A stretch of 10,397 bases of DNA from an uncultured Muribaculaceae bacterium (GCA_910587235.1 CAJUKD010000048.1:1-10397); one strand, 5' to 3'. Shown: positions 1-7,158, counted from the first letter of the stretch. Numbers and translations: made by a program. The notes: generated by a model from the sequence alone, not told the origin.

Positions 1-49
1 GGACACAAGGATTTTCAGTCCTTTGCTCTACCAACTGAGCTATGGCACC
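1..49 (-). tRNA. tRNA-Phe (GAA), 5' part, cut by window edge
   Basis: Read on the minus strand, this begins with acceptor strand GGTGCCA, then TA, D-stem GCTC, loop AGTTGGTA and GAGC. The anticodon stem AAGGA/TCCTT encloses the loop CTGAAAA, giving anticodon GAA (plus positions 16-14), which reads Phe codons. The sequence stops in the variable region; the T arm and the 3' acceptor strand lie outside the window. A promoter of Bacteroidota type sits just upstream (79-110). Confidence 0.95.
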
Positions 50-78
50 TTGCTTAGGGCTTTTGCCTTTTTGCTCTG

Positions 79-110
79 CAAAGGTAGTGAAGTTTTTTGA
101 TACAGCCAAA
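79..110 (-). promoter_or_regulatory. Promoter of tRNA-Phe, Bacteroidota sigma-70 type
   Basis: On the minus strand there is TTTG (110-107), 20 bases, then TACCTTTG (86-79). This matches the known Bacteroides -33/-7 consensus TTTG-N19-21-TAnnTTTG. The start site would be near 72, giving a leader of about 22 bases before the tRNA 5' end at 49. It is the best promoter match in the window and supports the taxonomic call. Confidence 0.85.
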
Positions 111-360
111 TTTTTTTCATTTTATTTTTCACCAAATTCTAAACAAGCATGTAAAAACATCATGAATATCTTCTGAAACTATTGATGTCAAGAATATTAA
201 AATTTCAGTACCGAAGTTTTCAACGAGCTTGTATAAAATCCAACAGTAATTATAAAGAACAACAGATTCACGGACAATATCAAAAAACTACATGAGGTAT
301 ACCTGATATTATTTTGGATTTGAGCTTGAAGAATACGGGCAAGATCTAAGTACAGATAAA
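111..360. other. AT-rich intergenic stretch, no gene seen
   Basis: I see no convincing coding frame or structured RNA between the tRNA promoter and the terminator hairpin at 361. The only local structure is a perfect 10-bp palindrome AGGTATACCT (295-304) flanked by the inverted repeat AATATCA (276-282) / TGATATT (304-310). It could be an operator or a chance feature of AT-rich DNA. It does not sit directly in front of any gene. Confidence 0.6.
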
Positions 361-404
361 GAAAAGGATTTCACTCACTTTCGGTAGTGAAATCCTTTTC
401 TTTT
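361..404 (-). terminator. Intrinsic terminator after the GH89 gene, possibly bidirectional
   Basis: A perfect 15-bp inverted repeat, GAAAAGGATTTCACT (361-375) and AGTGAAATCCTTTTC (386-400), encloses a 10-base loop. On the plus strand it is followed by TTTT (401-404). On the minus strand the stem ends in CTTTTC and runs into TTTATC. It starts 20 bases past the stop codon of the GH89 gene and should end the minus-strand operon. Confidence 0.85.
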
Positions 405-420
405 GTACTATATCAAATAA

Positions 421-2568
421 TTACAAGCGTCCGAGAATATCCAGAGCTGTATCGACACAATCCGTCTTAGTGTCCACTTTGTAATCTTTACGCTCGTTTA
501 CCCATGCTTCATCAATGGCATAAAAATCGATTGGGGTGTCATCCCCCCGCTGCATAGCGTCGATCCATACCCTCCAACGGGCTGTATAAAGGTCGCCGAG
601 CAGACCGGCCCACTCGCGGTGCGCATAGTCGCGGAGTCCGCCGTCCTCACTGGCCACACGTGGTCCCCATGTTGTAATAAGCAAGCATGCGTTACGCTCC
701 ATCATATCACGCTCGTCCGGCGCAGGTGCCAGACGGCGTGCCGCGTCTATCCACGTAGCTACGGAGAATTCAGGACGGGTAGACAACAGGCGTTCCTGGT
801 CTGTCAACAGCCCCATAAAACGGCTTGAGGCACTACGGAACGCCGCCATATCCTTTGAATCAAGAGCTTTTATCATCTCGCCATAGACCAGACGGCCCTT
901 TTCGGCCACGGCCTGACGTACGATGTCGACAAGGTCGTGGCGGTAGTTTCCGTTCGAGCGCAGACGCGGTGCGGCGGCAGCGAATGCCTGCGCGGCATCA
1001 ATCACATCCTGAGGCTCATAGTATGGTTTCATACGGCTCCAGCTTGACACCTGCCACACCTCGCGCGAAGGACGTGCACAAAATACCGATTCGGTGGTAC
1101 CCTGCTGAAGATTACCCCAAGGACAGTTATATATTGTCGATGCGAGTTTGCACCATGCAGTATCGACATCGGCATCAGCCACACCATAGCGCGCCCCGGC
1201 ATAGCCGCCCAACCAGTCCTCCTTGGTGAATTCTTCAGGACGCCATATAAGCTCGCTGAGCAGTTCGTACATGACGGGGGTGTTCTCGATGCCTTCCGGA
1301 GTAAGGCCTACACCGGTCAGCGTAGGTCCGAACACTGACTTACGGGTTTTATAATATCCTCCGATCACATTATCCATGCGTCCGTGCAGCCCCACGTTGC
1401 CTCCGAAGTTAAGCAGCATACAGAACATCCAGTCATGCGGCATGTATCCGCCTTCGCGCTTATAAGGCGACGGCAAATCGGGATCTCCCCAGTTCGGTTT
1501 GATCTCGGAAGCAAGGTCGAGCACCACGATATCGCCGCGAGGCACGCCGGCAAGCAGCTCGGCACGCGGATTCTTGTTCCACCCCTGTATTACCCATATC
1601 GACTCGGGATTGGCGCGTTTCATCGCACGTGTTATAATAGCGCCACATTCGGTCAGATCCACTCCTTCGAGGCTACCCCCTTCGTGGAAAGGATCCATAC
1701 TGTAATATTTCGCGGGGCCACAGAGTGCTGTCAGTTCCTGATAATATATATCGGCGATGCGGTCGAACATAGGATCGGTGGTATCGAGAAATGCCGGACG
1801 CACGAAACCGTTCCAGATTCCCTTACCCGACACCTTTACGCCCAGACGCTCGTCGGCATCGTGCGGCACCATACCGGAGTAACCGGGCAGTACAGGCTCC
1901 ATTCCCAGCTCGCGCATACGCTCCAGTATTCGGCGCTGCAGGTCGGCACGGTCGGCATACCACTTTTCCGAATTCGGACCGCCCCACCCTTCAAGATTAT
2001 TCATCAGCCACCATGCCTGAAAAGCCGGACCGGCCACAAACGCATCGGCCTCAGCATCGGAATATCCCAGACGTTTCAACGTATTGCGCCAAACGACATC
2101 AGTACCGGTCATAGCCAGAGGCATGTTTATGCCATGTAGAGCCATCCAGTCGATTTCCTGCTGCCAGCGTTCCCAGTCCCAGAAAGCCATGGAATAAGAA
2201 TGAGTACAATAGTTGAGATAATATCGACGCGAAGCATCAGTGCTGCGCCGTTCCGCTTTTGCCGGCAAGGGAAGCACTTCGGGCAGTTCGGCCTTCATAT
2301 TGTTCCACGCAAGATGGATATGCGGATAATATTTAAGATACCAGTTCACGCCGGCGGCAATGTTCACCGCCGAATTGCCGGTGACAAGCGGACGTCCGTT
2401 ATCGGCGCTGATCTCAAAGAAATCCTCGTCGGAAGGTACTTCGCGCACACTTATTCTCTGCGACGCGCCCTGAGCTATACGCTCAAGTAAGGACTCGACA
2501 GGGTGCGACGCCGTGGCGACAAATGTTGCCGTCGACAAAAGCAAAACGGTCAATAATTTTTTCATCAT
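421..2568 (-). CDS. Secreted alpha-N-acetylglucosaminidase, GH89 (NAGLU family)
   Basis: Hydrolyses terminal alpha-linked GlcNAc (EC 3.2.1.50 in characterised relatives). The 715-residue protein has a signal peptide (residues 1-20, cut likely after VATA), a NAGLU N-terminal domain (about 22-105), a TIM barrel (about 112-440) starting with YYLNYCTHSYSMAFWDWERW, and an alpha-helical C-terminal domain to the end. The two catalytic glutamates of human NAGLU (E316, E446) correspond to E296 in YYSMDPFHEGG and E425 in GLTPEGIENT. The length fits a core GH89 enzyme without extra carbohydrate-binding modules, unlike the large clostridial ones. The start is MMKK; either Met is possible. It follows the phosphatase gene by 51 bases and is last in the operon. 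Known natural targets of the family include gastric mucin GlcNAc-alpha-1,4-Gal and heparan sulfate ends. No sulfatase is nearby, which argues against heparan. Periplasmic or surface location is inferred. Confidence 0.95.
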   Translation of the reverse strand: MMKKLLTVLLLSTATFVATASHPVESLLERIAQGASQRISVREVPSDEDFFEISADNGRPLVTGNSAVNIAAGVNWYLKYYPHIHLAWNNMKAELPEVLPLPAKAERRSTDASRRYYLNYCTHSYSMAFWDWERWQQEIDWMALHGINMPLAMTGTDVVWRNTLKRLGYSDAEADAFVAGPAFQAWWLMNNLEGWGGPNSEKWYADRADLQRRILERMRELGMEPVLPGYSGMVPHDADERLGVKVSGKGIWNGFVRPAFLDTTDPMFDRIADIYYQELTALCGPAKYYSMDPFHEGGSLEGVDLTECGAIITRAMKRANPESIWVIQGWNKNPRAELLAGVPRGDIVVLDLASEIKPNWGDPDLPSPYKREGGYMPHDWMFCMLLNFGGNVGLHGRMDNVIGGYYKTRKSVFGPTLTGVGLTPEGIENTPVMYELLSELIWRPEEFTKEDWLGGYAGARYGVADADVDTAWCKLASTIYNCPWGNLQQGTTESVFCARPSREVWQVSSWSRMKPYYEPQDVIDAAQAFAAAAPRLRSNGNYRHDLVDIVRQAVAEKGRLVYGEMIKALDSKDMAAFRSASSRFMGLLTDQERLLSTRPEFSVATWIDAARRLAPAPDERDMMERNACLLITTWGPRVASEDGGLRDYAHREWAGLLGDLYTARWRVWIDAMQRGDDTPIDFYAIDEAWVNERKDYKVDTKTDCVDTALDILGRL

Positions 2569-2619
2569 GGTGCGGTGTTTTTTATTATGATATACAACTG
2601 TGAAACATTGAACTACAGC

Positions 2620-3897
2620 CTATTCCCCCCAATATTCTTTCAATTCATTCCATTTGTAATAGCCCGGGGCATATTCTTTCAGATCTTTTATCTCCACGGG
2701 GGGGTCATTAAGCCTCATACCGGCAATCACTTCTCCTGAGTCGTTGCGAAAGAATGCCATCTGGAAATTTGCACCCATAGGCGATATACGGAATGTCTGC
2801 CACTGTACGGCCGCATCCTCCGGCGTCCCGGCTCCGGCAGGCGAACACGCGTCTATTCCGGCAAGAGAAAGAAAGCGTATGAGTGATGTATCATGGCCGA
2901 AACGCAAATCTGCTGCCGGCCCGCTGCCGGCAAGAGCGCTGTCGGCGCAGCCGATCACGTTGGCCAGCAGATTGGCGGCGCTGCGAGGGCCTGCATCACG
3001 TCCTACTCCGGAATCCGCATGGCGGACGTACATCATGTAGTTTGAAGCCTGCCACAGATTATAAAGATCATCGGGAGTGAATATCCTGATGATGGAATCG
3101 CATTCATCTTGCAGGCCGTCGACATCCTGAACATCTATAGCAATGTCGTGCAGATGCCGCATCACTACAGGAAGATGCCTCACCAGCCCGGGATCCCTGA
3201 ATATACGCCGTGCCGAAGCGGTGCAGGCAGTCAGCGAATCGCGAGCCGCGCCGAAGCGGCGCATCCATTTTGCATCAGGCTTACCCATGGCCTTCGCTTC
3301 CGGACTGCTGTAATGGATAAAATCCATGTCGCCGGGAGAAGCATATCGTTCGACACGCAAAGCCGGATTAGCCTCCTTAAGCGCCTCGCTGAAAGCAGCC
3401 ATGCTCACTATGCAGCGCGGCTCCGTCGACGAACGCATCACCACCCGGGCCGAGTCGGCGAAAAGAGCGGGAAAACGACGCGCCATACGCCCGGCAATAG
3501 CCGCATGCTGTCGCTCGCCAAGCGGCGACAATTCTCCGGAATGTCCCTCGGCATGGGTTGCACAAGCTTCGACAAGCGGTATCAGCGCCTCGCCGACAGA
3601 AGTCAGATTAGCAGCATCGCGCTGTGCACGCAAGGCTCCGAGCACCTTGGGATAAATACTCATATCAATAACCCAACGGGAACCATGGCGCCCATAGTGG
3701 CTCAGGTAGACCGGCTCGAAACCATCCGGCACAGTGGCAAGCGAATCTGTCGTAAACGGATAGGCATAGTATATCCCGCCGGATTTTTCAGGCGTAACGG
3801 CAAACTCAGCCGTCAGCTGCGCCCGCGATGCAGGAAAGGCAAAGCCGGAAGATACAAGCAGCAAGGCCGGAAGCACGGCAGTGAAACAGCGCCTCAT
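2620..3897 (-). CDS. Secreted histidine acid phosphatase (clade 2; phytase/MINPP-like superfamily)
   Basis: A 425-residue phosphomonoesterase with a signal peptide (MRRCFTAVLPALLLVSSGFA). Branch 2 histidine phosphatase motifs are present: YGRHGSRW with nucleophile H71 (residues 68-75), LSPLGERQ (123-130), RSSTEPRCIVS (155-165), and the distal FGHDTS with H335 and proton donor D336. The HD pair matches acid phosphatases and classical phytases; characterised bacterial MINPP enzymes carry HAE instead, so strict MINPP function is doubtful. An open frame extends upstream to 4062, but the ATG at 3897 is chosen because it directly precedes the signal peptide and forms an ATGA overlap with the stop codon of the GH28-like gene, which suggests translational coupling. 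The substrate is not given by sequence. Phosphorylated sugars, inositol phosphates or phosphorylated glycan side chains are candidates, since its partners are secreted glycosidases. Confidence 0.9.
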   Translation of the reverse strand: MRRCFTAVLPALLLVSSGFAFPASRAQLTAEFAVTPEKSGGIYYAYPFTTDSLATVPDGFEPVYLSHYGRHGSRWVIDMSIYPKVLGALRAQRDAANLTSVGEALIPLVEACATHAEGHSGELSPLGERQHAAIAGRMARRFPALFADSARVVMRSSTEPRCIVSMAAFSEALKEANPALRVERYASPGDMDFIHYSSPEAKAMGKPDAKWMRRFGAARDSLTACTASARRIFRDPGLVRHLPVVMRHLHDIAIDVQDVDGLQDECDSIIRIFTPDDLYNLWQASNYMMYVRHADSGVGRDAGPRSAANLLANVIGCADSALAGSGPAADLRFGHDTSLIRFLSLAGIDACSPAGAGTPEDAAVQWQTFRISPMGANFQMAFFRNDSGEVIAGMRLNDPPVEIKDLKEYAPGYYKWNELKEYWGE

Positions 3898-5288
3898 TCC
3901 TTTATTTTCATGTCTTTGCAATCGATGAAATTGAACTCTCCGGCGTAGCGTCCGGCAGGGAAGCCGGCATCGCGCACGTTGAAATCGCTGACGGTCACTC
4001 CGGCGGCTTTTTCGGCATAGATTCCATAAACCGGAGCATTCACAAAACCCTCGCCCTCGCATGGACGCCGATCATAGACACCACCATCGAAATCCGACAT
4101 CTTTTTCAGTGTCAGCTTCACATTGTCGAAACTTATGTCAGACACTTTTCCGAGGCTGTCACAGCCTATAAAGATACCGTTTTCGGTCGTAGCCGTAATA
4201 TTATTGAAGCGAATGTCGCTCACAGCGCCGCAGCTGCCTGCTGTTGCGCCTTTAGGAAAACGCCAGCCGGCATCCTTGTGATTGCCGCGGGCACGGGGAT
4301 AGGACGTTATATAAATAGGTTCCGACTTTCCCCACCACACGTCGGAGTACAGGTGACAGTCGTGAGTGATGTTTGAGAAAGTCACGTCGCTGACCGTCCC
4401 TTCATCGCGGTTCTGGATTCCGATCCCGCGATTTGAATCGGTGATAATACAATTGTCGAAAAGTACGCGTGCGATGCGGTCCATGTTCTCCGAACCGATT
4501 TTTACGGCACATGAACGAGAGGCCATTATGCAGTTTGTCACCACAATATCCTCGCACGGTCCGTACTGTTCGTATTCGCGGCGGTTCTTGAGGCAGATGC
4601 AGTCGTCGCCGCTTTCGATGAAACATCCTGTAATACGCACCTTTCGCGAATGATCGACATCGATGCCGTCGCCGTTGCGTACTTTAAGATTATTAAGAAG
4701 AGATATGTGGGATATTGCCACATCGTAGCATCCCACAAGGTGTACCGTCCAATAGGCACTGTTGGCTATTGTCACGTCCGAGATGTTGACCTTGCGTGCA
4801 TCGACAAGAGTCAACACATGAGGCCGCGGGTCGAAATCGGTCACAGGTTTAAGTTCGAAGGAGTCGTCCAGCTCGGCACCCATGAACGCCACGGCATTTC
4901 CGTCGATGCGCCCTGTGCCGCTTATTGAGAAATTCTCGATATCCCTACCGTAAAGCCACATCATACCCTCGCCGCGGTTGGCGCCGAAAGCACTCTCCGT
5001 GTAGACGCTTTCATCCGGATTGGCAAGCAGGGTTGAGTTCGGACTCAGATGCAGATCTACATTAGAGGCCATGCGGAGCGGACCGCTGAGAAATGTTTTT
5101 CCGGACGGAAAGACTACCGAACCGCCACCGTCGGACGAACAGCGGTCGATGGCTGCCTGTATGGCCCGTGCGTCATCGCTGCGGCCGTCGCCTCGGGCGC
5201 CATAGTCCGTCACGTCATAAGTCCGGGCAAACGATATCGATGCCGTCAGCATCAATACAAGAGCGGATAAGGATATTGATTTAAACAT
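3894..5288 (-). CDS. Secreted GH28-like right-handed beta-helix glycosidase, divergent active site
   Basis: A 464-residue protein with a signal peptide (residues 1-21, ...ISFA) and the usual beta-helix opening YDVTDYGARGDGRSDD (24-39), as in pectate-lyase-like and GH28 folds. The GH28 core is visible: NGDGIDVD (205-212) in place of NTD, and SGDDCI (226-231). These supply the three acidic residues D207, D228 and D229. The GHG histidine site reads SCAVKIGS (259-266), with Cys at the His position, and the RIK motif reads GIQ (290-292). Galacturonate recognition is therefore probably lost, and I would not call this a polygalacturonase. Repeated motifs such as VSDIRFNNI and VSDISFDNV mark successive helix coils. 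The start at 5288 (MFKSISL) is preferred over the in-frame ATG at 5342, because only the former begins with a signal peptide and the latter lies within a terminator hairpin. Confidence 0.88.
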   Translation of the reverse strand: MFKSISLSALVLMLTASISFARTYDVTDYGARGDGRSDDARAIQAAIDRCSSDGGGSVVFPSGKTFLSGPLRMASNVDLHLSPNSTLLANPDESVYTESAFGANRGEGMMWLYGRDIENFSISGTGRIDGNAVAFMGAELDDSFELKPVTDFDPRPHVLTLVDARKVNISDVTIANSAYWTVHLVGCYDVAISHISLLNNLKVRNGDGIDVDHSRKVRITGCFIESGDDCICLKNRREYEQYGPCEDIVVTNCIMASRSCAVKIGSENMDRIARVLFDNCIITDSNRGIGIQNRDEGTVSDVTFSNITHDCHLYSDVWWGKSEPIYITSYPRARGNHKDAGWRFPKGATAGSCGAVSDIRFNNITATTENGIFIGCDSLGKVSDISFDNVKLTLKKMSDFDGGVYDRRPCEGEGFVNAPVYGIYAEKAAGVTVSDFNVRDAGFPAGRYAGEFNFIDCKDMKIKE

Positions 5289-5298
5289 AAGGTTTTCA

Positions 5299-5352
5299 GA
5301 AAAAAGCGACGGAACCGGCTGCGTCTGTCTGTGCAGCCGCAAGGCCGGTTCC
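5299..5352 (-). terminator. Intra-operon terminator or attenuator just before the GH28-like gene
   Basis: GGAACCGGC (5311-5319) pairs with GCCGGTTCC (5344-5352); a nested option pairs GGCTGC (5317-5322) with GCAGCC (5333-5338). On the minus strand the GC-rich hairpin is followed by GTCGC and six Ts (5305-5300), the form of an intrinsic terminator. The T tract ends about 12 bases before the ATG at 5288, with no visible promoter in between. It would reduce transcription from the 470-residue protein gene into the enzyme genes. Confidence 0.75.
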
Positions 5353-5373
5353 GCCTGTTGGTGTCGTTATAAG

Positions 5374-5403
5374 TTAAAGTCTAAAATAAAATCCGGACTT
5401 TAA
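5374..5403 (-). other. AT-rich hairpin after the 470-residue protein gene
   Basis: TTAAAGTC (5374-5381) and GACTTTAA (5396-5403) form an 8-bp inverted repeat with a 14-base loop, 21 bases past the stop codon at 5425. It has no T tract of its own and precedes the stronger hairpin at 5311-5352. It may stabilise the 3' end of the upstream message after termination or processing. Confidence 0.45.
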
Positions 5404-5424
5404 CCCTTAAACTATAAAACTTGA

Positions 5425-6837
5425 TTATTTAACGATCTGCTTGCTGACTTTCTTGCCCTGCTTAACGATGTAAAGACCGTTTTCGGGGTTGAGAACGCGT
5501 ACGCCCTGAAGGTTGTAGTACTCGACGGGAGCGTTTTCGTCGTCGGCAAGAATGTTGTTGATACCGGCACCTTCAACCCACTTTTCAAGTGTGAAGTCGC
5601 GGAAGGGATTCCAGTAGTGCACAGGCTTGTTTACGTCTTTTTTCAGACCAACCCAAACCTTGGTGGCAGCAGCGAGTTCGAACTCAACATAGTTGCGGTA
5701 CATTTCGGGGTTCTTCAGGAATACCATGGCTGCTTCATGTTCAAAACCGCTGTCGGCATATCCGTGTTCACCTTCCGCAACAACGTCGCTCTTGGGTTCG
5801 TTGTTGGGATATACATCAAGCTGCTCGTCGAAGATGCACTTCACGGCAGTTTCCTTGTAAAGCTTACCGGCAGCAATGATGTCTGCGATTTCATCGGCGC
5901 TCACGGGCTTGAAATCTTCCACGTCTTCGGCAACATAGAGCAGGGGGAAGAGGCTTGCATCCTCTGTTCCGGCAACGTGACGGTCGTAGGAGCTTTCGCC
6001 TTCAACGCGTTCGTAACCTTTCAGCTTGATGTACCAGCCTGACTGGTTGCCGTTGCCGTCGCGATAGAACGACTTCACACCGAAGCGATATTTACCGGCA
6101 GGAAGTTCAATGAGCTGACCGAAGTTGTAGGGCGAAGCATTGGTCTTGCGGAAGCAACCGTTGGCACCGCCTTCTTTGTTAATGTCGACATCCTTGGCTT
6201 GAAGGGACACATTTAAAAAGTCCCATGCGCCTTTTTCACCTGTTTCCTTATTCATTTCGCTAAGACCTACTGCGAAATCACCGTTGGTGATAGCCACTTC
6301 ACCGGCAGGGCCGACGAGTTTGAAGTTGTCGAAGCAGCACCACTGGTCCGCGCGATATTCCTTCAGGACGATACCGAGGCGGAGGTCGCCGCCGGCGTGG
6401 TTCAACTTAACTGTATTGAGGTATTCTCCGGCTCCGAAAGCTGTGTTGGCCTCGCCGGTAGAATTGGGGCAACCGTCCTGCTTCTTGTCAAAAAGACCTT
6501 CTACAGGAGTTGTAGCAGTTCCGAGGAAGATATTGGCGTGGTGGTTGGCGCCGTCCTTCATGTTTTCCTTGGCGTAGTCGTTGCTGCCGAAACGATAGAA
6601 AGCATTTGCGGTCAGAGTGTATTCGCCGGCAGGAGCATCGGTAATCACCTGGTAGACTTCAAAAGGAGCGTCCCATGCTTCAGCCACTCCGTCGGCTGTA
6701 GCGGTGAGCATACCGTACCAGCCGGGAAGGAATGCGGGATCCTGAAGCAGGTTGCTTGTCTGCCAGCGGCCTTCAGCCATAGCGCTGCCGCCTGCGAGTG
6801 CAAGCACGGCTGCTGCAAAGAGTACATTTTTTTTCAT
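5425..6837 (-). CDS. Secreted multidomain beta-sandwich protein, function unknown, with sorting-like C-terminal tail
   Basis: I do not recognise a named family over the whole 470 residues. It has a signal peptide cut after AMA (residue 21) with no lipobox cysteine. Two similar segments follow: YQVITDAPAGEYTLTANAFY (62-81) and FGQLIELPAGKYRFGVKSFY (239-258), each preceded by an N-terminal strand region, as in jelly-roll carbohydrate-binding modules. A third segment (about 379-420) ends in HYWNPFRDFTL, resembling QWCCFDNFKL (165-174) in the first. The tail YYNLQGVRVLNPENGLYIVK (440-459) followed by QGKKVSKQIVK is the common Bacteroidales C-terminal module related to type IX secretion sorting tails. 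It lies directly after the susD remnant, where PULs encode SusE/SusF-like or surface glycan-binding proteins, so a glycan-binding role is inferred. No catalytic motif was seen. Confidence 0.8.
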   Translation of the reverse strand: MKKNVLFAAAVLALAGGSAMAEGRWQTSNLLQDPAFLPGWYGMLTATADGVAEAWDAPFEVYQVITDAPAGEYTLTANAFYRFGSNDYAKENMKDGANHHANIFLGTATTPVEGLFDKKQDGCPNSTGEANTAFGAGEYLNTVKLNHAGGDLRLGIVLKEYRADQWCCFDNFKLVGPAGEVAITNGDFAVGLSEMNKETGEKGAWDFLNVSLQAKDVDINKEGGANGCFRKTNASPYNFGQLIELPAGKYRFGVKSFYRDGNGNQSGWYIKLKGYERVEGESSYDRHVAGTEDASLFPLLYVAEDVEDFKPVSADEIADIIAAGKLYKETAVKCIFDEQLDVYPNNEPKSDVVAEGEHGYADSGFEHEAAMVFLKNPEMYRNYVEFELAAATKVWVGLKKDVNKPVHYWNPFRDFTLEKWVEGAGINNILADDENAPVEYYNLQGVRVLNPENGLYIVKQGKKVSKQIVK

Positions 6838-6887
6838 AATGTTTGGTTTAAAAGTTGGTAATGGTGTTGATTTATGGTTTGTTTTTT

Positions 6888-6912
6888 AGGGACGTGCAAA
6901 CAGCACGTCCCT
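6888..6912 (-). other. 10-bp hairpin between susD remnant and 470-residue protein gene
   Basis: AGGGACGTGC (6888-6897) and GCACGTCCCT (6903-6912) form a perfect 10-bp stem with a 5-base loop, 10 bases past the susD-type stop. On the minus strand it is followed by an A tract (AAAAAAC), not a T tract, so it does not look like an intrinsic terminator in the operon direction. A processing or stability element separating susD from downstream genes is a reasonable inference. Confidence 0.6.
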
Positions 6913-6921
6913 GCGTTAATT

Positions 6922-7065
6922 TCAATATCCGGGATTCTGAGTCCAGTTGGTGTTGGTGTTCATCTCGCCGGTAGGAATGGGGAAGAGGCGTTTGTTTACG
7001 TCGGTCATGCCTGCGGGATTGGCTGCGACTTTCCAACGGGCGCAGTTCTCGAATATGCTTGCTTT
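6922..7065 (-). pseudogene. susD: Remnant of a SusD/RagB-family gene (C-terminal about 47 codons)
   Basis: Read on the minus strand in the frame ending at TGA (6924-6922), the sequence gives FENCARWKVAANPAG, then LFPIPTGEM and finally NWTQNPGY before the stop. The pattern PIPxxE...N...QNPGY is the hallmark C-terminus of SusD-family outer-membrane glycan-binding lipoproteins, which are normally about 500 residues with a lipoprotein signal. All the rest is missing: upstream of about 7065 the frame runs into the intergenic promoter region with no ATG, and susC is absent too. Only an internal ATG (7008) could start a 28-residue peptide. The remnant is placed exactly where susD would sit in front of the 470-residue protein gene. 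A deletion between the promoter region and the 3' end of susD explains this; misassembly of repeated susCD genes is the alternative. Confidence 0.8.
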
Positions 7066-7076
7066 GCAATTCTTAA

Positions 7077-7110
7077 CAAAATTAACCCTAACGCGAACTT
7101 TTGTGCTAAA
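7077..7110 (-). promoter_or_regulatory. Candidate promoter of the minus-strand PUL operon
   Basis: The minus strand has TAATTTTG (7084-7077), an exact match to the TAnnTTTG -7 element. TTTA (7110-7107) lies 22 bases upstream as an imperfect -33 element. The start site would be near 7070, only a few bases before the susD remnant. No other candidate was seen on the minus strand upstream of the operon. Confidence 0.45.
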
Positions 7111-7158
7111 TAAACTAACTTTTCAACATATAATACACTCCAAGTCCCCTGAAATCGT

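Noticed and set aside
1..49. tRNA-Phe as an integration site (att)
   Set aside because: The 3' half of the tRNA is outside the window and no repeat of its sequence or integrase gene is visible.
1384..2139. A 251-codon open frame on the plus strand opposite the GH89 gene
   Set aside because: It runs antisense to a clear GH89 enzyme with both catalytic glutamates and has no recognisable motif; it is an antisense shadow of that gene. The same holds for the 279-codon plus-strand frame at 3109-3948 opposite the phosphatase.
2620..3897. Calling the phosphatase a MINPP-type phytase
   Set aside because: The distal motif is HD (H335-D336), not the HAE of characterised MINPP enzymes, so only the broader histidine acid phosphatase family is supported.
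3898..4062. An upstream in-frame extension of 55 codons on the phosphatase
   Set aside because: It lies over the end of the GH28-like gene, is Arg/Cys-rich and would bury the signal peptide; the ATG at 3897 with the ATGA overlap is the better start.
6888..6912. The 10-bp hairpin as an intrinsic terminator
   Set aside because: In the operon direction it is followed by an A tract, not a T tract. The T tract precedes the hairpin when read on the plus strand, which is the wrong side.
6872..7069. A 65-codon minus-strand frame over the susD remnant
   Set aside because: It is in a different frame from the SusD C-terminus; the QNPGY-stop frame explains this stretch.
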